From: Streptomyces sp. ISL-1
GTDB lineage: Bacteria > Actinomycetota > Actinomycetes > Streptomycetales > Streptomycetaceae
Assembly: GCF_018614585.1 (NCBI RefSeq)
Contig: NZ_JAGGOI010000037.1
Coordinates: forward strand, 22,690-86,689
Length of the DNA: 64,000 bases
Reading direction: 5' to 3'
In this document: piece after piece, positions 20,361-28,487 of the stretch
How positions within the stretch are numbered: position 1 is the first letter of the stretch
How the letters are laid out: every line of letters starts with the position of its first letter
Notes under the pieces: model-generated
The model's database searches: none
What the model saw: the letters and a program-made list of their open reading frames with translations, nothing else
What the model was told of the DNA's origin: nothing
Position numbers and translations under genes: made by a program

Positions 20361-21383
20361 CTAATGGCCGAACGACCTGCTTCGTCCGCCCCGTCCACGC
20401 ACTGGCACCGCCGAGGCGACCTCGATGCGTACACCGTCCCTCGCCTCGAGGAACTGACCCAGTGGATCGTCGGAGGCATAACTCCACGGAAACGACGTCA
20501 CATACGGGCCGATCAGCCGGAACTGCTCCAGCGCATCGGTCCATCGCCCCCGCCCCACCAGTACGTACGCAAGCAGGTTGCGCACCTCCGCGGGCCACGG
20601 ATCCCCGGCCTGATATTCCGCTGAGAGCGTGATCGCGAGATCCGCCGCCGCGTCGATCCGGTCGTCCTGTACGGAGGTGGTGTCCCCGCTCAGCAACTGC
20701 GCGAACGCCGCCCGCACCGGCAGGGCCTGCACCAGCGAGCCGGGCAGCGCGTCCGCCGCCGCCTGCTCGGCGAAGTCGAAGCACTCGCGGTGTGAGCCGT
20801 ACCACTGCGCGGACAGGTACTGCAGGGCCGCGACATGACAGCCGTAGTGGTGCGGGGAGCGGCGCACGGCCTGCTCCCACAACGACTCGAACGCCGTGTG
20901 AGTGGCGTGTGTGCCGCGCGCGTGGTCCAGCGAGATCCGCCATGGCACCGGATCGTGCCGATCGCCCTCCGCCGCCGCGTCGATCAGCGGACCGATCTCG
21001 CGCAGCCGCTCGGCCCTGGCCGGCGAGTCCCAGGCCCTGCGGACCGCGAGCTGGGCCTTGACGACCAGCGCGTCGGGGTCGCGCGGCGCGGCGGCGAGCC
21101 AGGTCGCGAGCCACTCGTCGCGGCTGTACGCGAACGCGGCGAGGCGCATCACGTACCGGTCGCGGTTCTCCCACTCGGCCGATTCACGAGTGGTGGCCAG
21201 CAGCTTGGCGGCCGGTTCGTACTCCCCGAGGGCAGCCGCGACCAGCGACGGGCTCAGCCGCTCGTCGGGGGCGTCGAGCAGTACCGCCTCGTCGGGTGGC
21301 AGACCGTCGGCGAGCGGCGGCGTATGACGGATCATGCGCGCGGTGCGGATCAGGGCGCGGAGCAATGACATGGTGTGGACCAT
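20361..21383 (-). CDS. Hypothetical protein, helical repeat-like
   Basis: About 340 aa. No ribosome site settles the start: ATG 21383 or ATG 21371 are plausible, a TTG at 21458 less so. It is Ala/Leu/Arg-rich with many paired helices (LDHARGTHATHTAFESLWEQAV, VRNLLAYVLVGRGRWTDALEQF), similar to TPR-like folds, but I see no exact TPR consensus. It has no signal peptide or membrane segment. It heads or continues the operon leading into the Lon-N and ybaK genes. Function unknown. Confidence 0.7.
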   Translation of the reverse strand: MVHTMSLLRALIRTARMIRHTPPLADGLPPDEAVLLDAPDERLSPSLVAAALGEYEPAAKLLATTRESAEWENRDRYVMRLAAFAYSRDEWLATWLAAAPRDPDALVVKAQLAVRRAWDSPARAERLREIGPLIDAAAEGDRHDPVPWRISLDHARGTHATHTAFESLWEQAVRRSPHHYGCHVAALQYLSAQWYGSHRECFDFAEQAAADALPGSLVQALPVRAAFAQLLSGDTTSVQDDRIDAAADLAITLSAEYQAGDPWPAEVRNLLAYVLVGRGRWTDALEQFRLIGPYVTSFPWSYASDDPLGQFLEARDGVRIEVASAVPVRGRGGRSRSFGH

Positions 21384-21485
21384 TGAAAACTGCAGGTCGA
21401 GGGCGCGCCAGAGGGAGGCTGTGAAGAGTTCGTAGCGGCCAAATGGTTGTCCTGGCAAAAGCCAAGAGAGCGTAAAGAAAGTGCT

Positions 21486-23087
21486 TCAGCTGCGCCGGAG
21501 AAGGCGGGACGCGCCCGCCGCGACCGTCGTCGCGAGGATCCAGCCGAGCAGGATCAGCGCGGCCGATGCCCACTGCCAGCGGCCGTTCAGCTGCCAGTAC
21601 CCGTCCTGGCCGAGATTGATCACCGGCAGCAGCAGATCGAGGGCGTAGAGCGCGGCATTCCACCTCGGATGCTCATCTGCCTTGATCGGCGCCGGGTCGA
21701 TCTGGGCGAAGGCCACCGCGCCCGCCGCCCACAGGATCGCCATCCACAGGGCCGCCCGGCCCGGGCGGTAGCCGTACGCCACCGTCCAGTCCTGCAGATA
21801 GCCCCACAACTTCGCGGCCAGCGGCAGCGTCTCCCGGCGGCGGCGCTGCTTGGCGAGCAGCACCTCGCGGGCGTCCGCGTCCTCACCGCTGTTGCGCAGC
21901 ACGGTCGCCAGTCGTTCGTACGGCTCCGGGGAGTACTCCGGAGTCGCCGATGCCACCCACTCCAGGCGGCGGCTGAGCGGGAACTCCTCGTACGGAACGA
22001 GGTTCTCGTAGACGAAGCCTCCCATCGCGAGGCCGCCGGGCCCCGGCCAGCTCGCCGCCAGGTCGATCAGCGTGACGATCTTCGCGCCGTTCAGCACGAC
22101 GCGGCCCTCTTCCGGGCGCTGAGCGTTGAAGCGCAGCTCCGGAGTGGCGATCCGGCGCAGCGACAGCTCCTCGCGCGAGCTCAGCACGAACCGTGCGTGG
22201 TGCAGATCGACCGCGTCGCCGAACCGGCCGTCGTCCAGCCGCACGCCGCCGTGGCACTGGAACGGCTGCAGCCGGGTGCCACGCGCCGTGGTCGTGGCAC
22301 CGCCGGTGCCGAAGGGGGGAGTGGACCCCTGGTTGCCCGTGGACTCGCTCACCCACGCGCCCGTCATATAGAGCGTGCGCTCGACGCTCAGCTGCGGTGC
22401 GTTCAGCGCGCGCCGTTCCCCGGCCGCGCGCAGCCGGCTGCCGCGCAGGCTCAGTGAGACCCCCACCTTCGCGCCGCGCAGACTCAACTCGCCGTACGTC
22501 TCTATCAGTTCGGCCTGTAAGTCCTGGGCGACCGACATCCCGTCGGCGGTGATCGCGCGGCCCCGGCGGTCGGGCCGGACATGGATCTGGTTGATCAGCA
22601 GATCGGTGCCTATCTGCGCGTCGGTGAGCCGGATGCCGTGCTCGACGCGGCACCGAGGCAGATGCAGATCGCCCTCGGTGCGCAGCCGGGCCGCCTCGAT
22701 CCGCGGGATCGCACAGCCGACCATACGCACCGTGGTGAAGTGCGCCTCGGGCATGAGTAATTCGCTCTCGAAGCGGCAGCCGTTCAGCTCGACGTACGGG
22801 GCGATGCTGCCGCCCGCGAGCTTGAGGGTGCCGGTGATCTGGACCCCGCGGAGCTTCAGCGCGGCGACCCGGCCGGGCCGTGCGCTGGGACCGCTGAGCA
22901 GCAGCCGGGCGACCATGGACGCGCGGACGCTGCGTTCGGGACCCCAGGGGCGTGGCGAGAAGGGATCGTTCAGCAGGGGATTCGGGTCGCTCAGGTCGTA
23001 TGTGCTTCCGTTCCGGAATGCGTTCCACATCTGGAGCTCGGTCGGGCTCAGTCCATTCGGAGGCCCGTCGTCCAGCGGCTCGGTCAC
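21486..23087 (-). CDS. Solenoid-repeat protein with C-terminal membrane domain (often labelled membrane-associated oxidoreductase)
   Basis: 533 aa from GTG 23087 with GGAGGAG just upstream. Residues 60-370 carry repeated short strands of the type LxGxxI (LKLRGVQITGTLKLAGGSI, ELSLRGAKVGVSLSLRGSRL), suggesting a right-handed beta-solenoid related to pentapeptide repeats. Two or three hydrophobic helices follow (WMAILWAAGAVAFAQI, LYALDLLLPVINLG, ALILLGWILATTVAAGASRLL). Database names call such proteins membrane-associated oxidoreductases, but I see no nucleotide-binding or redox motif. Function unknown; a scaffold role is guesswork. Confidence 0.75.
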   Translation of the reverse strand: MTEPLDDGPPNGLSPTELQMWNAFRNGSTYDLSDPNPLLNDPFSPRPWGPERSVRASMVARLLLSGPSARPGRVAALKLRGVQITGTLKLAGGSIAPYVELNGCRFESELLMPEAHFTTVRMVGCAIPRIEAARLRTEGDLHLPRCRVEHGIRLTDAQIGTDLLINQIHVRPDRRGRAITADGMSVAQDLQAELIETYGELSLRGAKVGVSLSLRGSRLRAAGERRALNAPQLSVERTLYMTGAWVSESTGNQGSTPPFGTGGATTTARGTRLQPFQCHGGVRLDDGRFGDAVDLHHARFVLSSREELSLRRIATPELRFNAQRPEEGRVVLNGAKIVTLIDLAASWPGPGGLAMGGFVYENLVPYEEFPLSRRLEWVASATPEYSPEPYERLATVLRNSGEDADAREVLLAKQRRRRETLPLAAKLWGYLQDWTVAYGYRPGRAALWMAILWAAGAVAFAQIDPAPIKADEHPRWNAALYALDLLLPVINLGQDGYWQLNGRWQWASAALILLGWILATTVAAGASRLLRRS

Positions 23088-23179
23088 TGCCGCTCCTCCG
23101 CTTCGTTGGCTCGTACAGCTGTTCTTCCCGTTGAGTGACGGACTGAACGCTAGTGGTCATGAACAACTTTGAAACCAGT

Positions 23180-23280
23180 GGGGTGGCGCATGGGGGTCCC
23201 CCGGACGAAGTCGGGGGGAGTCTCGTTGGGGAGCGGTGGTCGGTGGGCGCATCTCCCAGCGGTAGCCGGGGGAGGGCGGG
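23180..23280. repeat. Partial copy of the dispersed intergenic repeat
   Basis: This holds GGGGGTCCCCCGGACGAAGT followed by CGGGGGGAG, the same module seen near 18875 and 34918. It lies in the 253-bp divergent region between the solenoid-protein gene and hisD, upstream of the presumed his promoter. Confidence 0.6.
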
Positions 23281-23328
23281 GCGGTATCAGCCAGTGATAC
23301 GGAGGACCAGCGGCTGATTCCGGTCTGA

Positions 23329-23334
23329 GAGAAT
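23329..23334 (+). promoter_or_regulatory. Possible -10 element for a leaderless his transcript
   Basis: GAGAAT ends six bases before the hisD GTG, and no ribosome site lies between. This spacing would start transcription at or next to the initiation codon. The -35 region is poor, so this is only a candidate. Confidence 0.3.
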
Positions 23335-23340
23335 TGCTCT

Positions 23341-24672
23341 GTGATCTATCGAATCGATCTGCGTGGCGACGCCCTCCCCGAGGGTGCCGCTCTGCGTGAC
23401 CTGCTGCCCCGTGCCGAGTTCGACGTGGAAGCCGCCCTGGAGAAGGTGCGGCCCATCTGCGAGGACGTGCATCATCGCGGCACGGCGGCGCTGATCGAGT
23501 ACGCGGAGAAGTTCGACGGTGTGAAGCTGGACCGGGTGCGAGTGCCCGCGGCGGCGCTCGCCGACGCCCTGGAGCAGCTCGACCCCCAGGTCAGGGCCGC
23601 TCTGGAGGAGTCGATCCGGCGCGCCAGGATCGTGCACCGCGCGCAGCGCCGCGACGAGCACACCACCCAGGTCGTCCCCGGCGGCACCGTCACCGAGAAG
23701 TGGGTGCCGGTCGAGCGCGTCGGTCTGTACACACCGGGCGGACGCTCCGTCTACCCCTCCTCCGTGATCATGAACGTGGTGCCGGCGCAGGAGGCGGGGG
23801 TCGAGTCCATCGCGCTCGCCTCCCCGCCGCAGAAAGAGTTCGGGGGGCTTCCGCACCCCACGATCCTGGCCGCCTGCGCACTGCTCGGCGTCGACGAGGT
23901 GTACGCCACGGGCGGCGCCCAGGCCGTCGCGATGTTCGCGTACGGCACCTCCGGACCTGACGGCTGCGCCCCCGCGAACATGGTGACGGGCCCCGGCAAT
24001 ATCTGGGTCGCCGCAGCCAAGCGGTACTTCACCGGCCGGATCGGCATCGACACCGAGGCGGGCCCGACCGAGATCGCGGTCCTCGCCGACTCCACCGCCG
24101 ACCCGGTGCACGTCGCCGCCGACCTGATCAGCCAGGCCGAGCACGACCCGATGGCCGCCGCCGTGCTGGTCACCGACTCCGTCGAGCTGGCCGACGCGGT
24201 CGAGAAGGAGCTCGAGCCGCAGGTCGCGGCCACCAAGCACATCGAGGACCGGATCGTTCCGGCGCTGAGCGGCAAGCAGTCCGCGATCGTCCTGGTCGAC
24301 GGCGTCGAAGAGGGCCTGCGGGTCGTCAATGCGTACGGCGCCGAGCACCTGGAGATCCACACCGCCGACGCCGCCGCGGTCGCCGCCCGGGTCCGCAACG
24401 CCGGCGCGATCTTCGTCGGCCCGTGGTCGCCCGTCTCGCTCGGCGACTACTGCGCCGGTTCCAACCACGTCCTGCCGACCGGCGGCTGCGCCTGCCACTC
24501 CTCGGGCCTGTCCGTGCAGTCCTTCCTGCGCGGCATCCACATCGTCGACTACACCCGCGACGCACTCGCCGAGGTGACGCACCATGTCGTCACGCTCGCC
24601 GAGGCCGAGGACCTGCCCGCGCACGGCGCCGCCCTCAAGGCACGCTTCGGATGGAAGGTGCCCGAGCAGTGA
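23341..24672 (+). CDS. hisD: Histidinol dehydrogenase
   Basis: 443 aa, GTG start. It oxidises L-histidinol to histidine in two NAD+-dependent steps, the last reactions of the pathway. Clear family motifs are VERVGLYTPGGRSVYPSSVIM, the PS00611-like segment DLISQAEHDPMAAAVLVT, and AEHLEIHTAD with the catalytic Glu-His region. GSNHVLPTGGCACHSSGLSV supplies Zn-binding and catalytic residues. The length is normal for the family. It is the first gene of the his operon; its stop overlaps the hisC GTG. Confidence 0.97.
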   Translation: MIYRIDLRGDALPEGAALRDLLPRAEFDVEAALEKVRPICEDVHHRGTAALIEYAEKFDGVKLDRVRVPAAALADALEQLDPQVRAALEESIRRARIVHRAQRRDEHTTQVVPGGTVTEKWVPVERVGLYTPGGRSVYPSSVIMNVVPAQEAGVESIALASPPQKEFGGLPHPTILAACALLGVDEVYATGGAQAVAMFAYGTSGPDGCAPANMVTGPGNIWVAAAKRYFTGRIGIDTEAGPTEIAVLADSTADPVHVAADLISQAEHDPMAAAVLVTDSVELADAVEKELEPQVAATKHIEDRIVPALSGKQSAIVLVDGVEEGLRVVNAYGAEHLEIHTADAAAVAARVRNAGAIFVGPWSPVSLGDYCAGSNHVLPTGGCACHSSGLSVQSFLRGIHIVDYTRDALAEVTHHVVTLAEAEDLPAHGAALKARFGWKVPEQ

Positions 24673-25775
24673 CCGGAATCGATGATCTGCCCATCCGCGA
24701 CGAGCTTCGCGGCAAGTCCCCGTACGGGGCGCCCCAGCTCGACGTCCCCGTGCAGCTGAACACCAACGAGAACCCGTACCCGCTGCCCGAGCCGCTGGTC
24801 GAGCGGATCGCCCAGCGGGTCGCGGAGGCCGCGCGCGGGCTCAACCGCTACCCCGACCGGGACGCCGTCGAACTGCGCACCGAACTCGCCCGCTATCTCA
24901 CCCGTACGGCCGGGCACGAGGTGAGCCGCGCCAACGTCTGGGCCGCCAACGGTTCCAACGAGGTCATCCAGCAGCTGCTGCAGACCTTCGGCGGCCCGGG
25001 CCGCAGCGCCATCGGCTTTGAGCCCTCGTACTCGATGCACGGCCTCATCGCGCGCGGCACGGGCACCGAATGGATCTCCGGACCGCGCCGCGAGGACTTC
25101 ACGATCGACCTCGACGCGGCAGCCGCGGCCATCGCCGAGCACCGCCCCGACGTCGTCTTCATCACCTCGCCCAACAACCCGACGGGCACCGCGGTTCAGG
25201 CCGGAACCGTCCTCGCGCTGTACGAGGCGGCCCAGGCCGCCAAGCCGTCCCTGGTGGTCGTCGACGAGGCGTACGTCGAATTCAGCCATGGCCCCTCGCT
25301 GCTTCCGCTGATCGAGGGCCGGCCGAACCTGGTGGTCTCCCGCACCATGTCCAAGGCCTTCGGCGCGGCCGGTCTGCGCCTGGGCTATCTGGCCGCCCAC
25401 CCCGCGGTGGTCGACGCCGTCCAGCTGGTGCGCCTGCCGTACCACCTGTCCGCCGTCACCCAGGCCACCGCGCTGGCCGCGCTGGAGCACACCGATACGC
25501 TGCTCGGGTATGTCGAGCAGCTGAAGCGGGAGCGGGACCGGCTGGTCACCGAGTTGCGGGCGATCGGCTGGGAGGTCACCGAATCGGATGCCAACTTCGT
25601 CCAGTTCGGCCGCTTCGCCGACAGTCATGAGGCCTGGCAGAAGATCCTCGACCGGGGTGTCCTGGTCCGTGACAACCAAGTGCCCGGGTGGCTGCGGGTC
25701 ACCGCCGGCACCCCTGATGAGAACGACGCGTTTCTCGACGCGGTCCGTGAGCTGAAGAAGGAGTACGACGCATGA
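24669..25775 (+). CDS. hisC: Histidinol-phosphate aminotransferase
   Basis: 368 aa, GTG 24669 overlapping the hisD stop by 4 bp. It is a PLP-dependent class II aminotransferase: LNTNENPYPLPEP at the N-terminus, AANGSNEVIQQLLQTFGGPG, TSPNNPTGT, VVDEAYVEF, and the PLP-binding Lys in SRTMSKAFGAAGLRLGY near residue 228. It converts imidazole-acetol phosphate and glutamate to histidinol phosphate. The ATGA overlap with hisB couples translation. Confidence 0.97.
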   Translation: MTGIDDLPIRDELRGKSPYGAPQLDVPVQLNTNENPYPLPEPLVERIAQRVAEAARGLNRYPDRDAVELRTELARYLTRTAGHEVSRANVWAANGSNEVIQQLLQTFGGPGRSAIGFEPSYSMHGLIARGTGTEWISGPRREDFTIDLDAAAAAIAEHRPDVVFITSPNNPTGTAVQAGTVLALYEAAQAAKPSLVVVDEAYVEFSHGPSLLPLIEGRPNLVVSRTMSKAFGAAGLRLGYLAAHPAVVDAVQLVRLPYHLSAVTQATALAALEHTDTLLGYVEQLKRERDRLVTELRAIGWEVTESDANFVQFGRFADSHEAWQKILDRGVLVRDNQVPGWLRVTAGTPDENDAFLDAVRELKKEYDA

Positions 25776-26365
25776 GCCGCGTAGGCCGTGTCGAACGCAC
25801 CACCAAGGAGACGTCCGTCGTCGTCGAGATCGACCTCGACGGCCACGGAAAGGTCGACGTGTCGACCGGGGTCGGGTTCTACGACCACATGCTCGACCAG
25901 CTCGGCCGCCACGGCCTGTTCGACCTCACTGTGAAGACCGAGGGCGATCTGCACATCGACTCGCACCACACCATCGAGGACACCGCCCTCGCGCTCGGGG
26001 CCGCCTTCAAGCAGGCGCTCGGCGACAAGGTGGGGATTTATCGATTCGGCAACTGCACCGTGCCACTGGACGAGTCCCTCGCCCAGGTCACCGTGGACCT
26101 CTCGGGCCGCCCGTATCTCGTGCACAGGGAGCCCGAGAACATGGCGCCCATGATCGGCTCGTACGACACGACCATGACCCGGCACATCTTCGAGTCCTTC
26201 GTCGCACAGGCCCAGATCGCCCTGCACATCCACGTCCCGTACGGGCGCAACGCGCACCACATCGTGGAGTGCCAGTTCAAGGCGCTGGCCCGGGCTCTGC
26301 GATACGCCTCGGAGCGCGACCCGCGCGCCGTGGGCATCCTCCCCTCCACGAAGGGCGCACTGTGA
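25772..26365 (+). CDS. hisB: Imidazoleglycerol-phosphate dehydratase
   Basis: 197 aa, monofunctional (no histidinol-phosphatase domain, as usual in actinobacteria). Both Mn-binding signatures are present: DSHHTIEDTALALGAA and GRNAHHIVECQFKALARAL. It dehydrates imidazole-glycerol phosphate. It starts with ATG inside the hisC stop. Its own stop overlaps the GTG of the small duplicated ORF that follows. Confidence 0.97.
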   Translation: MSRVGRVERTTKETSVVVEIDLDGHGKVDVSTGVGFYDHMLDQLGRHGLFDLTVKTEGDLHIDSHHTIEDTALALGAAFKQALGDKVGIYRFGNCTVPLDESLAQVTVDLSGRPYLVHREPENMAPMIGSYDTTMTRHIFESFVAQAQIALHIHVPYGRNAHHIVECQFKALARALRYASERDPRAVGILPSTKGAL

Positions 26366-26547
26366 GCGACGCACAGGCGGCCGCCGGGCCGCACGTGGCC
26401 CCGAAGGCGGCACCTCTGCGCCGCGTGGGCGGAGAAGCGAACGAAAAGGTCGCAGTGAGCGACGCGCACGCGGCCGCCGGGCCGCACGTGACCTTGAAGG
26501 CGGCACCTCTGCGCCGCGTGGGCGGAGAAGCGAACGAGAAGGTAACC
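26362..26547 (+). repeat. 93-bp direct tandem duplication
   Basis: Copy 1 runs 26362-26454 and copy 2 runs 26455-26547. They differ at only a handful of positions in the first 88 bases, and the period of exactly 31 codons keeps frame. Each copy carries its own GTG and a terminal Shine-Dalgarno-like purine run. Confidence 0.9.
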
Positions 26548-26553
26548 CCATGA
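26362..26553 (+). CDS. Small ORF made of two 31-codon tandem copies, in the his operon
   Basis: 63 aa from GTG 26362, coupled to hisB (GTGA) and to the next gene (its TGA overlaps ATG 26550). The translation is two near-identical units beginning VSDAxAAAGPHV and ending RRVGGEANEKV, then TP. Each DNA unit begins with GTGAGCGACGC and ends with an A/G-rich AAAAGGT or GAGAAGGT that is correctly spaced to be the ribosome site for whatever follows. The second copy could thus also start at GTG 26455. I know of no function. It may be a translation-coupling spacer rather than a working peptide. Confidence 0.6.
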   Translation: MSDAQAAAGPHVAPKAAPLRRVGGEANEKVAVSDAHAAAGPHVTLKAAPLRRVGGEANEKVTP

Positions 26554-26717
26554 CCGGCCTCTCCACCATTCTCATCGTCGTCGGGCTCTTCCTCGCCGGC
26601 GGTGTGTACTCCTTCTCCAAGCAGAAGATGCCCAAGGGCCTGATCGTGCTCCTCACCATCGCCTCCGTGATGTGCCTGGTCGCCGGCGTCCTGCGGATCC
26701 AGGGGGTCTGGGCATGA
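26550..26717 (+). CDS. 55-aa two-helix membrane protein in the his operon
   Basis: ATG 26550 is preceded by GAGAAGG seven bases upstream; the stop overlaps the hisH ATG (ATGA). The protein has two hydrophobic helices (LSTILIVVGLFLAGGVYSF and GLIVLLTIASVMCLVAGVL) joined by a short basic turn (KQKMPKG), a hairpin with both ends probably outside. Tight coupling on both sides argues that it is expressed. Similar short membrane ORFs before hisH are, to my memory, common in Streptomyces but uncharacterised. It may associate with the HisH-HisF synthase or be a bystander. Confidence 0.8.
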   Translation: MTGLSTILIVVGLFLAGGVYSFSKQKMPKGLIVLLTIASVMCLVAGVLRIQGVWA

Positions 26718-27355
26718 GCACTCCGAAGAAGGTCGTCGTCTTCGACTACGGATTCGGCAATATCCGCTCCGCCGAGCGCGCGCTGGCCCGCGTCGGCGCG
26801 GACGTCGAGATCACCCGTGACTTCGACACGGCCATGAACGCCGACGGGCTCCTCGTCCCCGGCGTCGGCGCCTTCTCCGCCTGCATGGAAGGCCTCAAGA
26901 AGGCCCGAGGCGAGTGGATCATCGGCCGCCGACTCTCCGGCGGCCGCCCGGTCATGGGCATCTGCGTCGGCATGCAGATCCTCTTCGCACGCGGCATCGA
27001 GCACGGCGTGGAGAGCGAGGGCCTCGACGAATGGCCCGGCACGGTCGGCCCGCTGAAGGCGCCGATCGTTCCCCACATGGGCTGGAACACCGTCGAGTCG
27101 CCGACCGGCAGCACGCTCTTCGCCGGAGTCGACGCCGATGCCCGGTTCTACTTCGTGCACTCCTACGCCGTGCACGAGTGGAGCCTGGAAGTGACCAACG
27201 CCGCCATCCGCGCGCCCCAGGTCACCTGGGCGACGCACGGCGAGCGCTTTGTCGCCGCCGTCGAGAACGGCCCGCTGTGGGCGACCCAGTTCCACCCCGA
27301 GAAGTCCGGCGACGCCGGCGCCCAGCTGCTGACCAACTGGATCGAGACGCTGTAA
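26714..27355 (+). CDS. hisH: Imidazole glycerol phosphate synthase, glutaminase subunit
   Basis: 213 aa. This class I glutamine amidotransferase has the nucleophile Cys in GICVGMQILF near residue 85 and the His/Glu pair in WATQFHPEKSGDAG near residues 194-196. It supplies ammonia to HisF for ring closure. The N-terminus VVVFDYGFGNIRSAERAL is typical. The ATG overlaps the small membrane ORF; the stop TAA shares a base with the priA ATG (TAATG). Confidence 0.97.
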   Translation: MSTPKKVVVFDYGFGNIRSAERALARVGADVEITRDFDTAMNADGLLVPGVGAFSACMEGLKKARGEWIIGRRLSGGRPVMGICVGMQILFARGIEHGVESEGLDEWPGTVGPLKAPIVPHMGWNTVESPTGSTLFAGVDADARFYFVHSYAVHEWSLEVTNAAIRAPQVTWATHGERFVAAVENGPLWATQFHPEKSGDAGAQLLTNWIETL

Positions 27356-28080
27356 TGCCGAAGCTTGAACTCCTCCCCGCCGTCGATGTCCGCGACGGCC
27401 AGGCCGTCCGCCTCGTGCACGGTGAGTCCGGTACGGAGACGTCGTACGGCTCTCCGCTGGAGGCCGCCCTGGCCTGGCAGCGCGCGGGCGCCGAGTGGCT
27501 GCATCTGGTCGACCTGGACGCGGCCTTCGGTACCGGCGACAACCGGGCGCTGATCGCCGAGGTCGCCGGCGCGATGGACATAAAGGTCGAGCTCTCCGGC
27601 GGCATCCGCGACGACGCCTCGCTCGCGGCCGCGCTGGCCACCGGCTGCACCCGGGTCAACCTGGGGACGGCCGCGCTGGAGACCCCCGAGTGGGTCGCCA
27701 AGGTCATCGCCGAGCACGGCGACAAGATCGCGGTCGGCCTGGACGTACGTGGCACGACGCTGCGCGGGCGCGGCTGGACCCGCGACGGCGGCGACCTCTA
27801 CGAGACGCTCGCCCGGCTCGACTCCGAGGGCTGCGCCCGCTACGTCGTCACCGACATCGCCAAGGACGGCACCCTGCAGGGCCCCAACCTGGAACTGCTG
27901 AAGAACGTCTGCGCGGCCACCGACAAGCCGGTCGTCGCCTCCGGCGGCGTCTCCTCGCTGGACGACCTGCGGGCGATCGCCTCGCTGGTGCCCGAGGGCG
28001 TCGAGGGCGCGATCGTCGGCAAGGCGCTGTACGCGAAGGCGTTCACCCTCGAAGAGGCGCTCGCGGCGGTGTCGGCATGA
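27355..28080 (+). CDS. priA: Bifunctional phosphoribosyl isomerase (HisA and TrpF activities)
   Basis: 241 aa beta/alpha barrel: LLPAVDVRDGQAVRLVHGE with the first catalytic Asp, DLDAAFGTGDN, and VVTDIAKDGTLQGPN with the second Asp near residue 171. It isomerises ProFAR in histidine synthesis. In actinobacteria the PriA form also isomerises phosphoribosyl anthranilate, replacing TrpF (Barona-Gomez and Hodgson). The lack of trpF in the trp cluster of this window agrees. Position between hisH and hisF is normal for Streptomyces. Confidence 0.95.
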   Translation: MPKLELLPAVDVRDGQAVRLVHGESGTETSYGSPLEAALAWQRAGAEWLHLVDLDAAFGTGDNRALIAEVAGAMDIKVELSGGIRDDASLAAALATGCTRVNLGTAALETPEWVAKVIAEHGDKIAVGLDVRGTTLRGRGWTRDGGDLYETLARLDSEGCARYVVTDIAKDGTLQGPNLELLKNVCAATDKPVVASGGVSSLDDLRAIASLVPEGVEGAIVGKALYAKAFTLEEALAAVSA

Positions 28081-28487
28081 CCGACTCCGGCTCTGATTCC
28101 GTACGACGCATCGGCTCCGACGGACCGTGGGAGGAAGCCTTCGGCTACTCCCGCGCCGTCCAGCTTCCGAACGGCCTGGTCCTGGTCTCCGGCTGCACCT
28201 CGGTCGTGGGCGGCCAGATCGCCGCGGGCGGCCCCTACGAGCAGGCGGTGACCGCCTTCGGCGTCGCCCTCGACACGCTGAAGGAGCTGGGCCTGGGCCG
28301 GGAGGACGTGGTGCGTACGCGGATGTACATCACGCACGCCCGGGACGTGGACGAGGTCGGCCGCGCCCACAAGGAACTGTTCGACGACGTCCGTCCGGCC
28401 GCGTCGATGCTCATCGTCTCCGGCTTCGTCGACCCGAGCCTGGTCGTCGAGATCGAGGTCGAGGCCTACCGAGGAGGTGCCCAATGA
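28077..28487 (+). CDS. RidA-family (YjgF/YER057c/UK114) deaminase
   Basis: 136 aa, ATG overlapping the priA stop. Features are VQLPNGLVLVSGCTSVVGG, the substrate-binding Arg in DVVRTRMYITHARD, and a C-terminal PSLVVEIEVEAYRGG with the family Glu. RidA enzymes hydrolyse reactive enamine/imine intermediates made by PLP enzymes. A role in protecting histidine-pathway enzymes is plausible but inferred. It lies inside the operon directly before hisF (4-bp overlap). Confidence 0.92.
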   Translation: MTDSGSDSVRRIGSDGPWEEAFGYSRAVQLPNGLVLVSGCTSVVGGQIAAGGPYEQAVTAFGVALDTLKELGLGREDVVRTRMYITHARDVDEVGRAHKELFDDVRPAASMLIVSGFVDPSLVVEIEVEAYRGGAQ

